Below are positions 45,923-56,103 of a DNA stretch of 64,000 bases, piece by piece (positions within the stretch are counted from its first letter, which is position 1; each line of letters opens with the position of its first letter). This DNA is from DATFVA01 sp963771705 (GTDB taxonomy: Bacteria; Bacteroidota; Ignavibacteria; Ignavibacteriales; Ignavibacteriaceae), in the NCBI GenBank assembly GCA_963771705.1, contig CAVYUP010000014.1, positions 248,001 to 312,000 on the forward strand. Reading direction: 5' to 3'. The position numbers and the translations under genes are program-made. The notes beneath the pieces were generated by a model, which searched no databases, was not told the DNA's origin, and saw only the letters and a program-made list of their open reading frames with translations.

Positions 45923-48490
45923 ATGCATAAATTCCTGGGTACTTACAACGTAGTACCGTCACTTCCAGCAAACCTGGAAAAACTGAGGGAAGTAGCCTAT
46001 AATTTACACTGGACCTGGCATTCAGATTCAAGAGAACTATTCAGAAGGCTTGACCGAGAATTATGGGACGAAACAAATCATAATCCTGTTATGATTCTAG
46101 GAAATGTCAGTCAGGAAAGACTAGAAGAAGTTTCCCACGACGACGGGTTTATTGCGCACCTTCAGCGCGTGTACAATAAGCTTCAGGAATATCTTAATGA
46201 GAAAACCTGGTACCAGAAAAACTACGATTTCTCCTCATTTAACATTATATATTTCTCCGCTGAATTCGGTTTGACCGAATGTCTTCAAACATATTCGGGA
46301 GGGCTTGGCCTTCTAGCAGGTGATCATCTTAAAGCCGCAAGCGACCTGGGTATTCCCTTGATAGGGATGGGTCTTCTCTATAAGGAAGGTTATTTTCAGC
46401 AGTACCTGAATTCGGACGGCTGGCAGCATGAACGGTATGAAATAAACGATTTTGATAACCTTCCGATGGAACTTGTAAGAGACAATAAGAATAATCCTCT
46501 TATACTATCTGTTTCTTTTGCAAACAGAGAAGTGTTTTTCCAGGTATGGAAGATCCAGGTTGGAAGGATTCCGCTTTATCTGATGGACACGAATGTTATG
46601 ATGAACTCTGAGGAAGATAGAATCATCACCAGGACATTATACGGCGGAAATGTTGAGACAAGAATAGAACAGGAAATCATTCTCGGGATAGGGGGGATCA
46701 GGATACTGCATGCTCTTGGTATCAGGCCGATGGTTTGTCATATGAATGAAGGGCATTCGGCCTTTCTTTCTCTGGAAAGAATAAGGTATCTTATTCAGAA
46801 TGACGGCATTAGTTATACCGAAGCCAAAGAAATAGGATATTCATCAAATATATTTACAACACATACTCCCGTACCAGCAGGAATTGACGTTTTTGCCAAT
46901 GAACTCGTTGAAAAATATCTTGGAAATTACTACAGGAATGAATTAAAGATTTCAGACAAAGAATTCTACTCGCTTGGCACCATATACAGGGATAAAGAAT
47001 CGAGTGTTTTTAATATGGCTCATCTTGCCATGAATACCGCGGGTTATATAAACGGCGTAAGTAAACTTCATGGAAAAGTATCGAAGAAGATGTGGGTAAG
47101 CGGCTTCCGGGAAGTCCCCTTTAATGAGATACCAATAGGAAGCATTACGAATGGTGTACACATACGGTCTCACATTTCGAAAGAAATGGAAGAGCTTCTT
47201 GTTCAATACATCGGAGAAAAATGGCTGGAGAATCCCGCATCTCCAAGTCTCTGGCAAAGAATAGATAAGATACCGGATGAGGAACTCTGGAGAACTCATG
47301 AGAGAAGGCGTGAACGTTTAGTTGCTTTTGCACGCAGAAGACTGATTAAACAGGTTAAATCGAGGGGCGGCAGCCAGACTGAAGTTACAACTGCTTCTGA
47401 GGTTCTAGATCCCACCGCCTTGACTATTGGTTTTGCAAGAAGATTTGCAACTTATAAAAGGGCCACGCTATTATTCAGGAATCTCGAAAGACTAAACCAA
47501 ATACTAAGCAACCGCAACCTTCCCGTTCAGTTTATTATCGCTGGAAAAGCCCATCCTAAAGACGAAGAAGGTAAAAAATTAATACAGGATATATGCGAGA
47601 TATCCAAAGATGAGGCTTTCAGGCGTAAGGTAGTCTTTATTGAAAATTATGATATTAATGTAGCTCATTACCTTGTAGAAGGATGCGATGTATGGCTCAA
47701 TACTCCCCGCCGCCCGCTTGAGGCCAGCGGAACTTCCGGGATGAAGGTTATAGCTAACGGAGGACTAAATTTCAGCGTACTTGACGGATGGTGGGATGAA
47801 GGATTTGATCCTGAAGTAGGGTGGAAGATAGGCAATGGCGAGGAATATACCGATCCTGATTACCAGGATGAACTGGAATCGCGTCAGCTCTATAATACTC
47901 TCGAGACACAGATAATTCCCCTGTTCTATTCAAGAGGGGAGGACGGACTTCCTCGTGAATGGATTCAAAAGGTGAAGAATTCCATGAAAAAACTCGGTCC
48001 CTATTTTAATACTCACCGGATGGTACAGGAATACTTTGAAAATTATTACAAAGCCGCCGTTGAGAAACGTCAGATATTTGCTGAGAAGAAATGGAATAAC
48101 GCCAAGGAACTCGCCGCCTGGAAAGAAAATATGGTTAAGAACTGGGGTAATATCCGGCTAATCAAACTGGAGAACCCGGATAGCTCTAAATCCATATTTG
48201 TGGGAGAAGAATTATCAATTGCTGCTGAACTTTTCCTTGGCGAACTTACCCCTAAGGATGTAGAAGTACAGGTTTACTTTGGACCAGTTGACCACCAGGA
48301 CAATCCTGAATATAATGAGACAATCGTGCTTGAATCGGAATCACGTAAGGCTAAGAATGACAGTTATAAATATACCGGAAGCATAAAGACAAAGAGATCG
48401 GGACAGCAGGGATTTACGATCCGGGTGCTTCCCAAACATCCCTTATTGATAAATCCATTTGAGATGGGACTGGTATACTGGGCCGGCTGA
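45923..48490 (+). CDS. glgP: Alpha-glucan (glycogen) phosphorylase, GT35
   Basis: An 855-residue enzyme that releases glucose 1-phosphate from glycogen or maltodextrin. The N-terminal region matches the DUF3417 extension of the alpha-glucan-phosphorylase subfamily (NLEKLREVAYNLHWTWHSDS). Family motifs include the YSGGLGLLAGDHLKAASDLG loop, FTTHTPVPAG and the PLP-lysine site GTSGMKVIANG. A GGAG precedes the ATG. It stands alone behind a terminator, and faces the glycosyltransferase gene on the other strand. Confidence 0.94.
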   Translation: MHKFLGTYNVVPSLPANLEKLREVAYNLHWTWHSDSRELFRRLDRELWDETNHNPVMILGNVSQERLEEVSHDDGFIAHLQRVYNKLQEYLNEKTWYQKNYDFSSFNIIYFSAEFGLTECLQTYSGGLGLLAGDHLKAASDLGIPLIGMGLLYKEGYFQQYLNSDGWQHERYEINDFDNLPMELVRDNKNNPLILSVSFANREVFFQVWKIQVGRIPLYLMDTNVMMNSEEDRIITRTLYGGNVETRIEQEIILGIGGIRILHALGIRPMVCHMNEGHSAFLSLERIRYLIQNDGISYTEAKEIGYSSNIFTTHTPVPAGIDVFANELVEKYLGNYYRNELKISDKEFYSLGTIYRDKESSVFNMAHLAMNTAGYINGVSKLHGKVSKKMWVSGFREVPFNEIPIGSITNGVHIRSHISKEMEELLVQYIGEKWLENPASPSLWQRIDKIPDEELWRTHERRRERLVAFARRRLIKQVKSRGGSQTEVTTASEVLDPTALTIGFARRFATYKRATLLFRNLERLNQILSNRNLPVQFIIAGKAHPKDEEGKKLIQDICEISKDEAFRRKVVFIENYDINVAHYLVEGCDVWLNTPRRPLEASGTSGMKVIANGGLNFSVLDGWWDEGFDPEVGWKIGNGEEYTDPDYQDELESRQLYNTLETQIIPLFYSRGEDGLPREWIQKVKNSMKKLGPYFNTHRMVQEYFENYYKAAVEKRQIFAEKKWNNAKELAAWKENMVKNWGNIRLIKLENPDSSKSIFVGEELSIAAELFLGELTPKDVEVQVYFGPVDHQDNPEYNETIVLESESRKAKNDSYKYTGSIKTKRSGQQGFTIRVLPKHPLLINPFEMGLVYWAG

Positions 48491-48574
48491 GCCAATAAAG
48501 TATTTAATTGTCGAGTGTGATCGTCAGATTTTCGGGGTGGGATCAGATCCCTGATACTGAGCGATGCAGGGTAA

Positions 48575-49738
48575 TCATAAACCCGCCTCATCGATTATTT
48601 TCCCGAATAGTTCAGGAAGATTGTTATAGTCGCTTCGTTTCAGGTATTCTGTTATATTTGATTTGAAGTCAATTTCATTACCCGAACTAAAAAAACGGGT
48701 GATTCCCATTGTCAGATTCTCTTTGTTCTCAGGTTCTACGAGAATACCTGTATAGCCGTCTGAAACGAACTCGTCCAGTCCTCCTACTTTTGAAGCAATG
48801 ACCGGCTTTCCGAAACTATAAGAAACATTAAGGACAGCGCTCTGTGTAGCACTCCTATAGGGGAGTACCGTTACATCGGCTGCGGCATAATATTTCCCTA
48901 CTTCCTCATTAGGAACAAATTTATTTATCAGTACAACATTATCTTTCAGGCCAAGCTTCTCAATTTGCCGGAGATATGAAGAAACATCATCATAGAACTC
49001 CCCGACAATCAGCAGTTTAAGCTCAGGGATTTGTTTAACCGCCCGGGGCATAGCCTCAAGCAGAATATCCAATCCTTTATACTTTCTAACGTAACCAAAA
49101 AATAACAGAACCTTATCGTGTTCGAGGAGATTCAATTCCTTCCGGCTTTTAAGTCTACCGAAGCTTCCTTCAGATACGTAGCAGTCGAAAGGAGGAAGCG
49201 AAGAACGGTATATTTTCCTACCGTTAGAAATTTTTTCGAGGTCCTTTGCAACAACATCAGATAATGCGAGAAAACTGTCGGCGTTACTTAGTCCGAGCTT
49301 TGTCAGTAAACTGTCTACAAAGCGGAACTCGTGCGAAATAAAATTCTCTGTAATAAATAATATTCTACCTTTATACCGGGATTTAAGCAGACGGGAAATA
49401 GTATAATGGCAGGGGCCAAAAAAAGGCTGCCACCAATCGAATACAACGAGGTCGGCTTTTTCATCTTTAATCCTGTTTGCAGTCTTTACCCAGTTGAAAG
49501 GTGAAACAGAGTTTATCATTCTTTCACTTGGTACTTTTGTGGAAGCAGTTGTACTTTCATCATATTGGGTTGTACCGGGAAACAGGAAGTCCGGATAGAG
49601 GAGAGTATAGTTAATTATTTTAACTTCAAATCCTGAACTTAGGGAATTAAAAAGATAGGAAACAAAAGTAGCCGGACCGCCTCTGTAGGGATAGGCTGGT
49701 CCGACAATGATTATTTTTTTTCGTAAAGTTTCTTTCAT
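48575..49738 (-). CDS. Glycosyltransferase family 4 (GT-B) protein
   Basis: A 387-residue GT-B transferase. The N-terminal donor-side motif PYRGGPATFVSYL and the C-terminal nucleotide-sugar domain with FGYVRKYKGLDILLEAM, DVTVLPYRSATQSAV and the Glu-containing SKVGGLDEFVSDGYTG…VEPEN are visible. Sugar donor and acceptor cannot be inferred; a role in surface polysaccharide or glycolipid assembly is a guess. It is convergent with glgP. Confidence 0.85.
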   Translation of the reverse strand: MKETLRKKIIIVGPAYPYRGGPATFVSYLFNSLSSGFEVKIINYTLLYPDFLFPGTTQYDESTTASTKVPSERMINSVSPFNWVKTANRIKDEKADLVVFDWWQPFFGPCHYTISRLLKSRYKGRILFITENFISHEFRFVDSLLTKLGLSNADSFLALSDVVAKDLEKISNGRKIYRSSLPPFDCYVSEGSFGRLKSRKELNLLEHDKVLLFFGYVRKYKGLDILLEAMPRAVKQIPELKLLIVGEFYDDVSSYLRQIEKLGLKDNVVLINKFVPNEEVGKYYAAADVTVLPYRSATQSAVLNVSYSFGKPVIASKVGGLDEFVSDGYTGILVEPENKENLTMGITRFFSSGNEIDFKSNITEYLKRSDYNNLPELFGKIIDEAGL

Positions 49739-49785
49739 GCCAAATGATTTTATTCATTCAGCCGAAGTTACACAAAAATGAAATG

Positions 49786-49815
49786 ACGAAAAAATCGGAT
49801 TATTATGAACCGATT
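49786..49815 (-). terminator. Terminator for the AAA+ gene
   Basis: Read on the - strand, AATCGG (+ strand 49815-49810) pairs with CCGATT (49798-49793) around an 11-base loop, and a T-run follows (49792 downwards). It overlaps the stop codon of the AAA+ gene. Confidence 0.6.
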
Positions 49816-51325
49816 AACGGTAAAAGTCAGTATCATCATCCGGCATATCATCCTCATCTTCAGATGACATAGTGAACATAGAACTGAGCATATCCTTAAA
49901 CTTTACTCCATTTTCCATCTTAAACTTACTCAGCAGGGAATATTCAGTAAGGCCATGCAGCACAAACTCCATCAGCAGAAGATGATGCTTTTTATCAGCT
50001 TTCGGGAAGTATTTCTTTACCATTTCAGAAAGTCCCGGCACTTTATTCAATGCCATCTCATATTCTTTTTCGTTAAGCTCATTCAGGATATCAACGTAGT
50101 TGCCTTTATTGAACCAGTTAGTAATCTCCTGATATACATTTATGTCCTGCGATTTCTTCAATTTATCAGGTGTCGGGAAATACTCAGCAAAAATATTCCT
50201 GACCGCTTTGCTTATAAGAATATGTGCCACCTTGGAAGGGCCTTCCTGCTCCCCCTCATACACAAGTTCTATTTTGCCCGTAATTGAAGGAATCACGCCG
50301 TAAATATCTGAAACCCTTGCAAAAGTATCTGATTCTTTATTGATGATAGCCCTTCGTTCCGCGGTGCTTATCAGGTTCTCGAATGCTGAGATAGTGAGGC
50401 GGGCAGATACGCCGCTTTTAGCATCTATATATTCACTCTGACGTGCTTCAAAAGCTATCTGTTCAACGAGATCCTTAAGCAGATCATCGATATGCACAAT
50501 GCTTTTCTGCTGGTCAGCCGAGCGTGCTTCCTGCTCCGTTATTGATCGTGAGATATGTATAGACTTCGGGTAGTGGGTAAGTATCTGGCTGTCTATCCTG
50601 TCCTTTAAAGGAGTTACGATAGAGCCGCGGTTGGTATAATCCTCCGGGTTAGCCGTAAACACAAACTGTATATCGAGCGGAAGACGCACTTTAAATCCTC
50701 TTATCTGGATATCATTCTCCTGCAGGATATTAAAAAGAGCGACCTGTATCCTTGCCTGCAAATCGGGAAGTTCATTTATTACAAAGACCCCCCGGTGCGA
50801 CCTTGGAATCAAGCCGAAATGAATGACCCTCTCATCCGAATAAGGAAGCTTAAGGGCTGCCGCTTTAATAGGATCGACATCGCCTATCAGATCCGCTACA
50901 GAAACATCGGGAGTAGCAAGCTTTTCTGTATAACGCTCAGACCTGTGCATCCATTCAATTTTTGTATCGTCACCATCCTTTTTGATCCTTTCTCTTGTTA
51001 CGTTTGAAATTGGATTAAAAGGATCTTCGTTAAGCGCGCTGTCTTTTACGACAGGGATATACTCATCCAGCAGATTTATCAGCAGACGCGCTATTTTTGT
51101 TTTTGCCTGTCCACGCAGGCCCAGAAGTATAATATTATGCCGTGAAAGAATTGCTGTCTGCAAATCGGGAATAACAGTTTCCTCATAACCTATAATACCT
51201 TTGAAGGGATTATCGCCCTTCTGAAGTGCACAAATAAGATTCTCCCTAAGCTCATTTTTAATGGACCGCGTTTTATAACCGCTCTTTTTTAGTTCGCCAA
51301 GCGTAGATATTGAAACTAAATTCAT
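49814..51325 (-). CDS. Mg-chelatase-like AAA+ ATPase (MoxR/ChlI type)
   Basis: A 503-residue protein started at the ATG at 51325 (AAAGGAG upstream). It has the AAA+ core of the MoxR/ChlI group: a Walker A region GLRGQAKTKIARLL, a Walker B region VFVINELPDLQ, sensor-type FTANPEDYTNRG and GLIPRSHRGV. Both Walker sites deviate from textbook form (Ala where the GK Gly is expected; Asn-Glu in place of Asp-Glu), which as I recall is shared by this subfamily. A VWA-domain gene lies just upstream, 35 bases apart, as in MoxR/VWA chaperone pairs. The pair probably works as an ATP-driven assembly factor; the client is unknown. Confidence 0.85.
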   Translation of the reverse strand: MNLVSISTLGELKKSGYKTRSIKNELRENLICALQKGDNPFKGIIGYEETVIPDLQTAILSRHNIILLGLRGQAKTKIARLLINLLDEYIPVVKDSALNEDPFNPISNVTRERIKKDGDDTKIEWMHRSERYTEKLATPDVSVADLIGDVDPIKAAALKLPYSDERVIHFGLIPRSHRGVFVINELPDLQARIQVALFNILQENDIQIRGFKVRLPLDIQFVFTANPEDYTNRGSIVTPLKDRIDSQILTHYPKSIHISRSITEQEARSADQQKSIVHIDDLLKDLVEQIAFEARQSEYIDAKSGVSARLTISAFENLISTAERRAIINKESDTFARVSDIYGVIPSITGKIELVYEGEQEGPSKVAHILISKAVRNIFAEYFPTPDKLKKSQDINVYQEITNWFNKGNYVDILNELNEKEYEMALNKVPGLSEMVKKYFPKADKKHHLLLMEFVLHGLTEYSLLSKFKMENGVKFKDMLSSMFTMSSEDEDDMPDDDTDFYR

Positions 51326-51360
51326 CAAAACTCCTTTAAATTAGAAAATGAAAGCAGAAA

Positions 51361-52458
51361 TTATCTCATCCTGCGTCTTCGGTTCCTTATATAATCTTCA
51401 AAAATATACTCTCCGAGTCCCGTAAGACTGCTATAGAATGCACGCCCTTTATTAGTAGAGGTAAACTCTCTTACAAATTGCTGAAGATAGGGATCACGGG
51501 CAATCATAAAGGTAGTTATGGTGATGCCCTGTTTTCTGCATCTGGCAGCCTGGTCGAGTGTTTTATTAACAATTTTCCTATCCAGTCCGAAACTGTTTTT
51601 ATAATACCGCGCACCTTCTTTCAGGCAGGTGGGCTTGCCATCCGTGATCATAAAAATCTGTTTGTTAGATGTTTTTCTTCTTCTAAGTATATTCAGCGCA
51701 AGATCAATTCCCGCAACTGTGTTAGTGTGATAAGGGCCTACCTGCAGGTAGGGGAGGTCCTTTATCGCAATAGGCCATGCGTCATTTCCGAAAACAATTA
51801 TATCAAGAGTGTCCTTTGGATATTTAGTAGTAATAAGTTCCGAAAGCGCCATAGCCACTTTCTTTGCAGGGGTTATTCTGTCCTCTCCATAGAGTATCAT
51901 TGAATGAGAGATATCAATCATCAGGACTGTTGAAGTGAGCGCCTTGAAATCCTTTTCTTCAACCTCCAGGTCATCCTCAGTCAATTTAAAATCATCAATA
52001 CCATGATTGATCTGTGAATTTTTTATGGAGCTGGTAACATCAATCTGGTCCATCGTATCACCGAAACTGAACTCACGCCTGTCTGAAGTAAGCTCATCTC
52101 CGATGCCGGAGTAAGGTGTTCTATGATTTCCCCGCTTCGATTTTTTCAACTTCCCGAAAATCTCTTCGAGAGACTGCTTTCTTATCGACTGTTCACTTTT
52201 TGCAGTAATCACAAAGATATTTTTATCAGAATCTTCTTCTATATAATTTTTATCCTTGAGTTCATTTATAAAGTCACCCATCCCGTAATTATTATCTGTA
52301 AGGTTGTACTGCTTATCGAGCTCATTCATCCAGTTAAGTGCTTCACTTACATCGCCGGAGGTAATAGTTAATAACTGCAGGAATATCTTCAGCAGGTCTT
52401 CAAAACGGTTCTCACCGCTGCTTTCCGGAATAAATTCCGTAAATCTGTGTCCTATCAT
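51361..52458 (-). CDS. VWA-domain partner of the AAA+ ATPase
   Basis: A 365-residue protein with a C-terminal von Willebrand A domain. The metal site (MIDAS) is intact: DISHS in LMIDISHSM, the Thr in HTNTVAG, and Asp in ITDGKPT. The N-terminal 160 residues are helical and charged, without a named domain. It precedes the AAA+ gene by 35 bases and is probably cotranscribed. It matches the BchD/VWA half of Mg-chelatase-like pairs. Confidence 0.87.
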   Translation of the reverse strand: MIGHRFTEFIPESSGENRFEDLLKIFLQLLTITSGDVSEALNWMNELDKQYNLTDNNYGMGDFINELKDKNYIEEDSDKNIFVITAKSEQSIRKQSLEEIFGKLKKSKRGNHRTPYSGIGDELTSDRREFSFGDTMDQIDVTSSIKNSQINHGIDDFKLTEDDLEVEEKDFKALTSTVLMIDISHSMILYGEDRITPAKKVAMALSELITTKYPKDTLDIIVFGNDAWPIAIKDLPYLQVGPYHTNTVAGIDLALNILRRRKTSNKQIFMITDGKPTCLKEGARYYKNSFGLDRKIVNKTLDQAARCRKQGITITTFMIARDPYLQQFVREFTSTNKGRAFYSSLTGLGEYIFEDYIRNRRRRMR

Positions 52459-52546
52459 TTTAATTTTTTAGTTTGTTAAGCTATTAACACTAATTTGTGG
52501 ACTAAAGTTCAGGAATGCAAGGAAAATATTTCCGGTTTACTTCATA

Positions 52547-54082
52547 TCACTTAGAACCGGTGATTTTGCGTATCATGCTTATTGCATATACGTTGGTTCG
52601 TTCTACTTTAAAGGCGAGTCTGTAGTGTCTCAGAGCAAGGCCCATATTACCATCTTTATAATAAGCATCAGCGAGAGCTACAAGCGGTTTAGCTTCATCA
52701 GGAAAATGTCCGGATATGAACCTAAGATACCTCACAGCATCAAAGGTTTTATTGATACCGAGCAGGTCATAACCGAAAAGACAAATCTCATTTAGTGATG
52801 TATCATAGCTGCCGGAAGAATCCGCAGAAATTATTTTAAATTCATGAAGTACGGAATCGATACCGCCCGACCTGTAAGCCAACATCAATCTGTCTGAAAG
52901 CAGGGCGGCAGGATAAATAACCGTATCATCCAAAACAGTTGAAGCCAGATCGAATGCCGCGGAACCATTATTCCTGTCCCTTATATTCAGAAGGTCAACG
53001 GCTGCCAGTTTTTCAACCGGATAGACAAGCAGCAGGGAAGTACCGTCATAACCATCGTGGGCAAAGTACTTCCTTCCGGCATAATCCTTCCCAAGGGTAA
53101 AACCGAGACCGTAATTAACCAGTGTGCCATTTTTCAACCTGGTTGGAACGAGCATTGAGTCCAATGTTTCAGGTCGGACAAGTTTACCCTCAAGAAGAGA
53201 AACCGTAAATCTGAGCAAATCTCCTGAGGTTGACAGAAGTCCTCCCCCCGGATATTTATTACTAAGATCCGCAAGAGGGGCATTTTCGAGTATTCGGTAT
53301 CTGTTTCTCTGATACATTCCGGCGCGATGATAAATTATTCTTTGCTGGTAATCAGGAATGGTGGAATTCATCAATGCTGGTTCGAATATATTTTTTCGAA
53401 GATAATCAGCATACGATTGACCGGAGGCATTTTCTATAATCAATCCCAGCAGGTTATATCCAAAGGTTGTGTAAAGATACTTTGTTCCCGGTTTATAGGC
53501 GAGTGTATCGCCGCTTACAATATTCACAGCATCTCTTATGGCAGGATAATGCTTTGTATCATCGAACTCGCCCCTATAATAGTTACGAATACCCGCAGTA
53601 TGGCTTAAGAGCTGCCGGACCGTGAACTTCCATTTCTTTTTCGGGAAAGAGGGGATATAAGTCCTGGCGTCGTTATCCAGTTTAATTTTCCCTTTTTCCA
53701 CAAGCTGCATAATCGCAACAGCAGTAATAGATTTTGAAATAGAAGCTATTCTGAAGAGTGTACTATCAGTTACCGGTGAGCCATTTTCAACATCGGCGAC
53801 ACCCGAATTGCCGAGCCAGAAGATTTCTCCATTAAGGGCGACTCCAGCCGAAATTCCCGGAATAAGCTTATTCTTTCTAAACTCATCAAGGTACCGATCA
53901 AGGATTTTCCTCTGTTCATCCTCTTTTTTTCTTAATTCGGCTTCCCTCTGTTCAGTTACTATATGTTTCTTTTTATTTATAACACCGTTCTGCTGAGCCG
54001 AAAGCAGGGCAGGGAAACAAAAGGCTGCCAGGAGTATTAAGAAGGCGGCGCCTTTATAGCGGTCATTTTTATTCATTTGCAT
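52547..54082 (-). CDS. Exported serine hydrolase, LACTB/class C beta-lactamase-like, with C-terminal TPR-like region
   Basis: A 511-residue protein with a signal segment (residues about 11-29, ending LLSAQ) and a coiled charged stretch before the enzyme domain. The catalytic SxxK is S114-I-S-K117. The second motif reads YTT at Y204-T206, where class C lactamases have YxN; LACTB proteins have YST there (YSTFGY), so the match is to that branch. A conserved HTAGIRNYY and the late HDGYDG (HxG) box follow. The last 60 residues resemble a TPR pair (ALADAYYKDGNMGLALRHY). The substrate is unknown; peptidase or esterase activity is as likely as lactamase. Confidence 0.83.
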   Translation of the reverse strand: MQMNKNDRYKGAAFLILLAAFCFPALLSAQQNGVINKKKHIVTEQREAELRKKEDEQRKILDRYLDEFRKNKLIPGISAGVALNGEIFWLGNSGVADVENGSPVTDSTLFRIASISKSITAVAIMQLVEKGKIKLDNDARTYIPSFPKKKWKFTVRQLLSHTAGIRNYYRGEFDDTKHYPAIRDAVNIVSGDTLAYKPGTKYLYTTFGYNLLGLIIENASGQSYADYLRKNIFEPALMNSTIPDYQQRIIYHRAGMYQRNRYRILENAPLADLSNKYPGGGLLSTSGDLLRFTVSLLEGKLVRPETLDSMLVPTRLKNGTLVNYGLGFTLGKDYAGRKYFAHDGYDGTSLLLVYPVEKLAAVDLLNIRDRNNGSAAFDLASTVLDDTVIYPAALLSDRLMLAYRSGGIDSVLHEFKIISADSSGSYDTSLNEICLFGYDLLGINKTFDAVRYLRFISGHFPDEAKPLVALADAYYKDGNMGLALRHYRLAFKVERTNVYAISMIRKITGSK

Positions 54083-54115
54083 AAAGAAATGGAATTACGG
54101 CAGGTAATATAAGAA

Positions 54116-54145
54116 GGAAAAGGGATTGAGATAACCCAATCCCTT
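54116..54145 (-). terminator. Terminator after clpP
   Basis: On the - strand, AAGGGATTG (54145-54137) pairs with CAATCCCTT (54128-54120) over an 8-base loop, followed by TTTTCC. The stem has nine perfect pairs, and it lies just after the clpP stop. Confidence 0.85.
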
Positions 54146-54151
54146 AAAAAT

Positions 54152-54787
54152 TTATTTTTTATTATTATCAGTAAGAGGAATTCTTTTATCAATAATATTA
54201 TCAATAAGTTTATAGTCTTTTGCCTCCTGGGCCGAGAGGAAGTAATCACGGTCGCAGTCCTTTGTTATCTGCTCTACAGATTTTCCAGTATGGTCGGCAA
54301 GTATCTTGTAGAGAGTATCGCGGGTTTTCAACATTTCCTTTGCATGAATTTCAATATCAGAAGTTTGACCCTGCAGACCGCCTACCCATGGCTGATGAAT
54401 CATAATCTTCGAATTAGGGAGTGAGGTACGTTTACCGGCTGCTCCACCCGCAAGCAGAATAGCGCCCATACTGGCAGCCATACCAACACAGATAGTAGCT
54501 ACATCTGGCTTTACATATTTCATTGTATCGTAGATTGCCAGTCCCGCTGTAACACTTCCGCCTGGCGAGTTAATATAAACATTGATGTCCTTTTCCGAAT
54601 CCTCAGCTTCAAGGAATATGAGCTGGGCGATAATAAGACTTGCTATATGATCATCTATAGGGGTACCTATGAAAATAATTCTTTCCCTAAGCAGACGGGA
54701 AAAAATATCCATCCCGCGTTCACCGCGGCCTGTCTGTTCGATAACATAGGGTACCAGCTGGTTATATATCTCAGGATGTTTTGTCAT
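54152..54787 (-). CDS. clpP: ATP-dependent Clp protease proteolytic subunit ClpP
   Basis: A 211-residue peptidase with its triad visible: Ser in GMAASMGAILLAGG, His in IMIHQPWVGG and the late Asp in DCDRDYFLSA. Length is normal. It overlaps tig by 4 bases (ATGA), the usual tig-clpP pairing. No clpX follows; a terminator ends the unit, so clpX must be elsewhere. Confidence 0.96.
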   Translation of the reverse strand: MTKHPEIYNQLVPYVIEQTGRGERGMDIFSRLLRERIIFIGTPIDDHIASLIIAQLIFLEAEDSEKDINVYINSPGGSVTAGLAIYDTMKYVKPDVATICVGMAASMGAILLAGGAAGKRTSLPNSKIMIHQPWVGGLQGQTSDIEIHAKEMLKTRDTLYKILADHTGKSVEQITKDCDRDYFLSAQEAKDYKLIDNIIDKRIPLTDNNKK

Positions 54788-56103
54788 TTAGTTTCCTCGG
54801 TTTTAGTATTTGTTAACTTCGAAGGGTCCACTTTATTAATTTTATTATTCTCTTTAAGGAAATCAAGTAATTTCTGATCTCTCAGCTTTTCAGCAAAATT
54901 AGAAGATTTATAGTAGTTAAGCAATTTATCTTCCGGCAGTCCTGTTTTCTCCGCGTCTTTCTTCACAAGTTCCTGAAGGTCATCATCGGTTACCTCAATA
55001 TTTTCTTTCTTCTCAATATCGTTCTTTATAAGATACCATTTAACCTCATACTCGGCATAATTCCTCAGACGTTCAGCGGCCTCCTCACGATCATATTTCC
55101 GATAGCCCTGCTTCTTCACTTCCTGTTCTTCGCGTTCGATCAGGTCGCTCAAGAAGTTATTCACCAGTGAAGCCGGAGGAGTAAAATCGTTGGCTTTGAC
55201 TATCTCCTGGATCAGTTTGTCGCGGGTAATCTCATCAGTTCTCTGATCATAATACCGCTGAATATCGGCGCTTATGTTTTCCCTGAAATCCTTCTCATTA
55301 TCTATTTTATCACCAGTTATCTTTTTCAGGAACTCCTCGTTAAGCTCCGGCAGCAGGTATTTCTTAATATCCGTAATCTCAGCTTTGTACAGGAACTCCT
55401 CTTTCTGCAGTTCCTCTTCTTCTTTATCGTTCTTTACTTTACGCTCGTCGGTAAAAGTAAATTCAAAAGTATCTCCTACTTTCTTACCCCTCGACTTATC
55501 GACAATATCCTTCTGTACATTCTCATTTGAAAGATCAACATCGAATGTTTCAGGTTTACTCCCTTCGTAAGGTTCGCCTTTATCATTTAAACGCTGAAGG
55601 TTCAGTTTAATAACATAGTTGTTATCCTCACCTACAACCTCTTCCTCAACCTGTGAGGCATTAGCCTTTTGAACATGCATTATCTCGTGTTCGATCTCCT
55701 CTTCCTTCACCTTGAAGTCAGGTATGTCAAAACTAATATCTTTATATCCTTTTACATCAAGCTGAGGGATCACCTCATAATGAACCTTGAAGTGAAAATC
55801 CTCGCCAGGGTTAAACTTAATATCAGAGAGCACCGGCTGACCGATAGGCTGCAGATTCTTATCTTTAACAACCTTCCAGAAGCTGCTGTTGGCAACTTTT
55901 TCAGAAGCCTCATATTCCAGCGCGTCACCGTACATCTTTTTAATCATCGATATCGGAACCTTCCCCTTCCTGAAGCCCGGCACCTGGATCTTCTTAGCCT
56001 GTTTCTTAACTTCGCTGTCGATATCCTGCTTTATTTCGTCATATGACATGGTAACTTCCACTTCATTCTCTGAAGCAGATATTTCGTTAACTTTTACTTC
56101 CAA
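54784..56103 (-). CDS. tig: Trigger factor
   Basis: A 439-residue ribosome-associated chaperone starting at TTG (AGAGGA upstream). The ribosome-binding N-terminal domain has the signature VPGFRKGKVPISMIKKMYG near residue 43. A diverged FKBP-like middle domain (about 155-250) and a long helical C-terminal domain follow. The FKBP active-site residues are not obvious, as in many Bacteroidota homologues. It is transcribed with clpP. Confidence 0.94.
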   Translation of the reverse strand: MEVKVNEISASENEVEVTMSYDEIKQDIDSEVKKQAKKIQVPGFRKGKVPISMIKKMYGDALEYEASEKVANSSFWKVVKDKNLQPIGQPVLSDIKFNPGEDFHFKVHYEVIPQLDVKGYKDISFDIPDFKVKEEEIEHEIMHVQKANASQVEEEVVGEDNNYVIKLNLQRLNDKGEPYEGSKPETFDVDLSNENVQKDIVDKSRGKKVGDTFEFTFTDERKVKNDKEEEELQKEEFLYKAEITDIKKYLLPELNEEFLKKITGDKIDNEKDFRENISADIQRYYDQRTDEITRDKLIQEIVKANDFTPPASLVNNFLSDLIEREEQEVKKQGYRKYDREEAAERLRNYAEYEVKWYLIKNDIEKKENIEVTDDDLQELVKKDAEKTGLPEDKLLNYYKSSNFAEKLRDQKLLDFLKENNKINKVDPSKLTNTKTEETK

